NCBI GenBank assembly: GCA_947457285.1
Contig: CANGVZ010000039.1
Coordinates: 1 to 11,295 of the forward strand
Source of the DNA: Flavobacteriales bacterium
GTDB taxonomy: Bacteria; Bacteroidota; Bacteroidia; Flavobacteriales_D; Sanyastnellaceae
Direction of reading: 5' to 3'
Length of the DNA: 11,295 nucleotides
The position numbers and the translations under genes are program-made. The first letter of the stretch is position 1. Every line of letters begins with the position of its first letter. The notes under the pieces are model-generated. The model worked only from the letters and a program-made list of their open reading frames with translations, was not told the origin of the DNA and ran no database searches. Shown piece by piece: positions 7,818-11,295 of this stretch.

Positions 7818-8687
7818 ATGCAGGCACAACCCGTAAATAAGCGTAAGAAGCTGATTAAAAAGCTCAAAAGTCGATTCCGTTTGACGGTTTTGAATGAAAA
7901 GACTTTTGAAGAAAAATTCAGTTACTCCCTAACTCCCATGAACGTGATTATCATGTTTGGAGGTCTATTGCTCGTTTTTGGAACCCTGATTTACCTGTTG
8001 GTGGCATTTACTCCCCTAAAAGCTTATGTGATTCCCGATTTTACTGACTATTCGTACCGCGAAGATGCCCGCATCGCCCGCCTCAAAGCAGATTCCCTCC
8101 TCGACGTGGCCAGAATGAATGAAAAGTATGTCCAGGATTTAAAAATAATCCTTAGTGGCGGCGAACTCAAAAATGCATTAGACACAGGGGCCAAGGAAAT
8201 TAGCGATGTGCAGCTCAACTATGAAGTCTCTGAAATTGATGAGTCTGTGAGACAACAGCTCAGCGCTGGCGACCGCTACGACTTGGACGTAGAGGCCGAA
8301 GAAGAAAATACGGCGAAGACATTTATTCTCTTCCGCCCAGTAAATGGAAGTGTTTCAAACAAATTCAATCCCAAAGAAGGCCATTATGGTATTGACTTCG
8401 TTGCCCCTGCAGATGATCCCGTTCGTGCAGTTTTGGATGGCATTGTGATCCTCTCCAATTTTACCTCCGATGATGGCAATGTGATACAAATCCAGCACTC
8501 CAATGGAATGATCTCCGTTTATAAGCACAATTCTGTTCTTCTAAAAAAACAGGGCGACCGTGTAAAAACAGGAGAATCTATTGCATTCATTGGCGACACC
8601 GGCTATCACAGCGAAGGTCCTCACCTCCACTTCGAACTATGGCTCCAAGGCTCCCCCGTAAACCCGCTGGATTATATACGGGAGTAG
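7818..8687 (+). CDS. Membrane-anchored M23 family (LytM-type) zinc metallopeptidase
   Basis: This 289-residue bitopic protein has a short basic cytoplasmic tail (1-40, with KKLIKKLKSRFRL and LNEKTFEEKF). One membrane helix lies at about 41-65 and a helical periplasmic spacer at 85-170. The M23 domain (about 173-289) has all expected residues: H189 and D193 (HYGID), H237 (YKHN), and H269 and H271 (HLHFELW). It should therefore be an active endopeptidase that cuts peptidoglycan cross-links or peptide stems. The ATG at 7818 gives the cytoplasmic tail; there is no strong ribosome binding site. The gene is divergent from the porW-bactofilin cluster and shares a 150-bp promoter region with it. Membrane M23 enzymes of this shape are known bactofilin partners, so work with the nearby bactofilin is a reasonable inference. 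Confidence 0.93.
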   Translation: MQAQPVNKRKKLIKKLKSRFRLTVLNEKTFEEKFSYSLTPMNVIIMFGGLLLVFGTLIYLLVAFTPLKAYVIPDFTDYSYREDARIARLKADSLLDVARMNEKYVQDLKIILSGGELKNALDTGAKEISDVQLNYEVSEIDESVRQQLSAGDRYDLDVEAEEENTAKTFILFRPVNGSVSNKFNPKEGHYGIDFVAPADDPVRAVLDGIVILSNFTSDDGNVIQIQHSNGMISVYKHNSVLLKKQGDRVKTGESIAFIGDTGYHSEGPHLHFELWLQGSPVNPLDYIRE

Positions 8688-8709
8688 GACGAGGGGCGAG
8701 AACAAAAAT

Positions 8710-8783
8710 GAGAGATTGAGAGATTGGAAGATTGAATTCCTTCCTATTTTCCTATTTTCCTATTTCCTATCTCTCTATCTTTA
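8710..8783. repeat. Purine-rich then pyrimidine-rich 8-bp repeats forming an imperfect inverted repeat
   Basis: Two copies of GAGAGATT and a diverged third (GGAAGATT) fill 8710-8733. Three exact copies of TTCCTATT fill 8741-8764, followed by a C/T-rich stretch. GATTGAGAGATTG (8714-8726) can pair with CTATCTCTCTATC (8767-8779) with two mismatches, and GGAAG (8726-8730) with CTTCC (8740-8744). It fills the gap between the M23 gene and the next small gene. It could act as an attenuator or be a simple slippage-prone repeat; the sequence does not decide. Confidence 0.6.
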
Positions 8784-8788
8784 CCCCC

Positions 8789-9058
8789 ATGACCCGACAA
8801 GAACTTAATAACCTTACTGACGAAGAACTTTTGGCTGAAAAAAAGAAGATGAAAAAATCAAAGTTGTTTCATGCTTCTTGGATTGGCTTTTTGTTCGGTG
8901 TAATCACTTTTGGCATCATTGCTTGGGCAATGAATCCGGAAAGAAAAATCGGTTTTCTCATCCCTATGATTTTCCCGATATTCTTCATCTACCGCCACCT
9001 CAAAACCCCCAACCCCCACAAAGACCTCGAAGCCATCCTCAAAGAACGAAAGCTATAG
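8789..9058 (+). CDS. Conserved small two-helix membrane protein of unknown function
   Basis: This 89-residue protein begins with an acidic-basic helix (MTRQELNNLTDEELLAEKKK) and has two predicted membrane helices at about 27-48 and 53-68. It ends in a charged tail (LEAILKERKL). Short proteins with this N-terminal NLTDEELL..KKMKKSK pattern are frequent in Bacteroidota as I recall them, but I know no function. I chose the ATG at 8789 because an in-frame ATG at 8732 would add 19 residues encoded by the C/T-rich repeat. No Shine-Dalgarno sequence is present. It could be transcribed with the upstream M23 gene, 101 bp away, or from its own weak promoter. Repeats border it on both sides. Confidence 0.8.
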   Translation: MTRQELNNLTDEELLAEKKKMKKSKLFHASWIGFLFGVITFGIIAWAMNPERKIGFLIPMIFPIFFIYRHLKTPNPHKDLEAILKERKL

Positions 9059-9063
9059 TTCAC

Positions 9064-9090
9064 AATTCGGAATTCTGAATTCTGAATCCG
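9064..9090. repeat. 7-bp direct repeat with a short imperfect palindrome
   Basis: Three tandem copies of AATTCKG (AATTCGG, AATTCTG, AATTCTG) start 6 bp after the stop of the 89-residue gene. CGGAATTC and GAATCCG at the two ends (9068-9090) can pair with one bulged A. No T-run follows on either strand, so it is a weak terminator candidate for the two convergent genes. Confidence 0.5.
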
Positions 9091-9093
9091 TGT

Positions 9094-9122
9094 CCCCCTG
9101 TTCCCTTGTTCCCAAAAACCCC
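9094..9122 (-). other. Canonical G-quadruplex motif
   Basis: The plus strand reads C5, 4 nt, C3, 5 nt, C3, 5 nt, C4. The minus strand therefore has four G-runs of at least three with loops of 5, 5 and 4 nt, which satisfies the standard G3+N1-7 rule. If transcription of kefC continues past its stop, the G-rich strand is the RNA strand. Confidence 0.6.
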
Positions 9123-9229
9123 TTGTTCTTTGTTCCCTTGTTCCCAAAAACCCCTTGTTCTTTGTTCCCCTGTTCCCAAAAACCCCTTGTTCTTTGTTCC
9201 CCTGTTCCCTATAAACCCCTTGTTCTTTG
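9101..9229. repeat. Four-copy tandem repeat, 32-bp unit
   Basis: The copies are 9101-9132, 9133-9164, 9165-9196 and 9197-9229. The first two are identical, the third differs by one base (T to C), and the fourth shares that change, has TATAAA in place of the A5 run and is 33 bp long. The unit is almost free of G except in TTG and TG steps, and is built from TTG, TTC and C-runs. A related fragment precedes copy 1. It lies between convergent genes, and its last part runs through a TTCTAG microrepeat into the kefC stop codon. There are no spacers, so it is not CRISPR. Confidence 0.95.
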
Positions 9230-9237
9230 TTCTAGTT

Positions 9238-11073
9238 CTAGTTCTTCATCTTCTCCTTATCCCAAGCATTGTCGTGAACATTGTTTGAGAATCGTACGTC
9301 CTCATTGAGCAATCTTTCTTGAAGTTCTATTTCTGCTTTTACATTGATGATGTATTGTTCGCGATTGTTCCACTCTTTGGATAATTTAGAAAGAGCGCCT
9401 TCGTCGTATTTGATGAATTCCTGCGCCTTGCGCGTGACAGTGTATTTGCGGTGGCCCAAATCATGCAGCACATCAGCACCCATGAATACGGAACTGTGCA
9501 AACCCTCGCGATACGTGTTGTCCACACCTTTCGCCATCACCCCATAACTCGCAAAACGATGACGCGTGCGAATGTATAATTTCAAGTGCGGAAAATGTTT
9601 TTGAGCAACATCAATGAGCGCATGCGTCTGTTCTTCATCATCCAAAGCAGAGATGAGAATATGCGCTTTCTCCGCACCAGCAGACTGCAACAAATCAAGT
9701 CGTGTAGCATCGCCATAATAGACTTTGAATCCCATCTTACGCAAGAGATCAACGCGATCGCTGTCATGATCCAAAATCGTTGCACCCACACCATTAGCCC
9801 GTAAAAAACGACCAATGGTACTTCCAAAATGTCCGAACCCTGCGATAATTACTTTATGATGTTCGTCGATGACATCTGCTTCCTTTTCTTCTGCGTCTTC
9901 TTGTGTTCCAATCAAAGGCATGACTAATCGCTCATTTGCGAAAATCATCAATGGAGCCAAAGCCATGGTTATCGTAGTTACTGCCATGCATATCTCCGTG
10001 GTGTGCGCGTCAAGTATGGCATAGGACTTTGAACCCGCCAACAACACAAACGCAAATTCTCCAACTTGCGCAAGCAATACCGTGAAGAGCGCATTCTGAT
10101 CAAATGAGAGTTTAAAAGCTTTTCCTATTAAAAATAAAATCACACCCTTCACCGCAATCACAATGCCTACAATACCGAATATCAATCCCGCTTCTGAAGC
10201 TATCAAATGAAAATTGATGGTGCTACCTACGGCTGTGAAAAATAATCCCAAGAGTAATCCTTTGAACGGTTCAACATCGCTTTCCAATTCATGTCTGAAT
10301 TCACTATTCGCCAAAAGCACGCCCGCCATGAAGGTACCCAACGCAGCGCTTATGCCAGCGAGGCTCATGAGATAAGCCACTCCCACCACGATGAAAAGCG
10401 CCGATGCCGTAAACAACTCACGCATGCGCGTCTTCGCAATCAATCGTAAAAAAGGGTTTACCAAATATCGACCTATCAATATCAAACCTGCTATTGCCGC
10501 AAGAGAGAGCAACACTTGTTTTGAACCCGAATCTGCCCCTTGTGCATCCACCACAGTACCTAGCAATGGCAGTACTGCCAGAATTGGAATCACCGCAATG
10601 TCTTGTAACAATAATACGGCGAACGAACCCCTTCCGGCTGGAGTGGCATCCAAATTTTTTTCTTTTAATGTTTGGAGAATAATGGCGGTACTCGACAGCG
10701 AAAAGGCCAGTCCAATCGCTAAAGACGCATTGATAGTAAAGCCAAATCCAAAAAAGAAAATCGCAGTGATAGCCGCAGTTGTAAAGATTACCTGACTCAA
10801 ACCCATACCAAGAATCGCCTTACGCATACGCCAAAACGACTGTGGATTCAACTCGAGTCCTATCAAAAACAACATCATCACCACTCCAAATTCCGAGGCA
10901 TGCATGATATCCTCGCCTTCCTCACCAACAAACTTCAATACAAAAGGTCCGATGAGCACTCCACCCAATAGATAACCCAATACGCTACCAAGTCCAAGCT
11001 TTTTTGCAACAGGAACACTAATCAATGCCGCTGCGAGAAAGACTATTGCCATTTGTAAAAATGATGCACTCAT
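9238..11073 (-). CDS. kefC: KefC-type K+/H+ antiporter (CPA2 family) with RCK regulatory domain
   Basis: This 611-residue protein is close to the usual KefB/KefC length. Residues 1-380 are the Na+/H+ exchanger-type membrane domain with about 12 helices, including LLLQDIAVIP around D158, the likely ion-coupling residue. A cytoplasmic loop HELESDVEPFKG (261-272) is nearly identical to the known KefC gating loop. Residues about 407-520 are a Rossmann RCK/TrkA-N domain with GFGHFG (412-417), LDHD (434-437) and YGDATR (453-458), followed by a helical C-terminal tail. KefC releases K+ and acidifies the cell during electrophile attack; thiol adducts gate it in the known enzymes. The ATG overlaps the stop of the upstream ancillary gene by 4 bp, as in known kefF-kefC pairs. 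The last residues (KEKMKN) run into the GAAC microrepeat, so the extreme C-terminus may be shaped by repeat growth. Confidence 0.92.
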   Translation of the reverse strand: MSASFLQMAIVFLAAALISVPVAKKLGLGSVLGYLLGGVLIGPFVLKFVGEEGEDIMHASEFGVVMMLFLIGLELNPQSFWRMRKAILGMGLSQVIFTTAAITAIFFFGFGFTINASLAIGLAFSLSSTAIILQTLKEKNLDATPAGRGSFAVLLLQDIAVIPILAVLPLLGTVVDAQGADSGSKQVLLSLAAIAGLILIGRYLVNPFLRLIAKTRMRELFTASALFIVVGVAYLMSLAGISAALGTFMAGVLLANSEFRHELESDVEPFKGLLLGLFFTAVGSTINFHLIASEAGLIFGIVGIVIAVKGVILFLIGKAFKLSFDQNALFTVLLAQVGEFAFVLLAGSKSYAILDAHTTEICMAVTTITMALAPLMIFANERLVMPLIGTQEDAEEKEADVIDEHHKVIIAGFGHFGSTIGRFLRANGVGATILDHDSDRVDLLRKMGFKVYYGDATRLDLLQSAGAEKAHILISALDDEEQTHALIDVAQKHFPHLKLYIRTRHRFASYGVMAKGVDNTYREGLHSSVFMGADVLHDLGHRKYTVTRKAQEFIKYDEGALSKLSKEWNNREQYIINVKAEIELQERLLNEDVRFSNNVHDNAWDKEKMKN

Positions 11074-11295
11074 AATGTTGCCTCCCCGTATTGATGAATG
11101 TTGAGATATTCTTTTTGAAAAAATTCCGATGCATCCTCACCAGAACTACTCAATGCAGTCAAAATCCTTGTATAGTTTTCTCCGAAACTCGAACAAACTT
11201 CGCGCGTTGCTACATTAGCGTGATGCACTACAAAGGGTGGTAAATAAACCATTTGACACAATCGAGCCGTTTGCTCAAATGGTCTTAAGAACTCC
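11070..11295 (-). CDS. KefF/KefG-like NAD(P)H oxidoreductase, ancillary subunit of KefC (partial, N-terminus off the right edge)
   Basis: Only the last 74 residues are in the window. The visible part starts EFLRPFEQTARLCQMVYLPP and continues with FVVHHANVATREV, which matches the C-terminal region of the flavodoxin-fold quinone reductases KefF and KefG. The diagnostic features are LRPFEQTA, a Cys-x-Met, and a LPPFVVH strand. These proteins are soluble partners that bind the antiporter and are needed for full activity; KefF also reduces quinones. The flavin-binding N-terminus lies beyond the edge, so intactness cannot be judged. Its TGA overlaps the kefC ATG as ATGA, which indicates translational coupling. 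I cannot separate KefF from KefG on this fragment. Confidence 0.82.
   Translation of the reverse strand, partial: EFLRPFEQTARLCQMVYLPPFVVHHANVATREVCSSFGENYTRILTALSSSGEDASEFFQKEYLNIHQYGEATL
11081..11087 (-). promoter_or_regulatory. Shine-Dalgarno-like site for kefC inside the ancillary gene
   Basis: GGGGAGG on the minus strand lies 7 nt before the kefC ATG, within the last codons of the ancillary subunit gene. It stands out because the other starts in this window lack such a site. It supports 11073 as the kefC start. Confidence 0.55.

Noticed and set aside
8732..8788. Longer start for the 89-residue membrane protein (ATG at 8732)
   Set aside because: The extra 19 residues are encoded by the TTCCTATT repeat and look like translated low-complexity DNA; the conserved N-terminal pattern starts at 8789.
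9101..9229. Possible CRISPR array (32-bp units)
   Set aside because: The copies are directly contiguous with no spacers, and no cas gene is present.
9090..9308. Plus-strand open frames coding for Pro/Phe/Cys/Leu-rich repeated peptides
   Set aside because: They arise because the 32-bp repeat contains no stop in any forward frame. The period is not a multiple of 3, two frames give the same peptide pieces, and the frames run into the antisense of kefC.
9582..9827. Small open frames on both strands within the RCK-coding part of kefC
   Set aside because: The kefC frame covers the region with a clear Rossmann motif; the alternatives are shadows.

Overview
The window looks like a chromosomal segment of a member of Bacteroidota, probably Flavobacteriales or a relative. 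This rests on a PorW/SprE-type type IX secretion lipoprotein gene, promoter-like sites matching the Bacteroidota TAnnTTTG signal, few Shine-Dalgarno sequences, a signal peptide ending in SSAQ, and MopE-like and GCTD-type cysteine motifs in a giant secreted protein. No RNA gene, insertion sequence or CRISPR array was found. No gene-free stretch exceeds 180 bp.

Layout. (1) Positions 1-3886, minus strand: the first 1,295 codons of a very large secreted multi-domain protein that runs off the left edge, with its own promoter candidate. (2) 4019-7667, minus strand: a tight four-gene cluster read from right to left: porW, a bactofilin, a 63-residue AtpZ/AtpI-type membrane protein and a 125-residue four-helix membrane protein. 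A 10-bp perfect hairpin follows. (3) 7668-7817: a divergent promoter region. (4) 7818-8687, plus strand: a single-pass membrane M23 metallopeptidase with a complete active site. (5) 8789-9058, plus strand: an 89-residue two-helix membrane protein of unknown role, flanked on both sides by low-complexity repeats. (6) 9064-9229: a 7-bp repeat, a G-quadruplex motif and a four-copy 32-bp tandem repeat. (7) 9238-11295, minus strand: a KefC-type K+/H+ antiporter gene, overlapped by 4 bp by the end of its quinone-oxidoreductase-type ancillary subunit gene, which runs off the right edge.

How the genes may work together. Regions 2-4 look like a cell-envelope module: a bactofilin scaffold, a membrane-anchored cell-wall peptidase of the type often paired with bactofilins, and a component of the type IX secretion machine. 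The giant protein next door has the look of a type IX cargo, although its C-terminal sorting domain lies outside the window. The AtpZ-like pair would be expected to lead into the ATP synthase operon, but the surface-protein gene follows instead. The kef pair is a separate electrophile-defence and potassium-efflux unit.

The bactofilin/M23/porW neighbourhood and the G-rich repeat next to kefC are the most interesting points. I found no clear evidence of a wholly new system.
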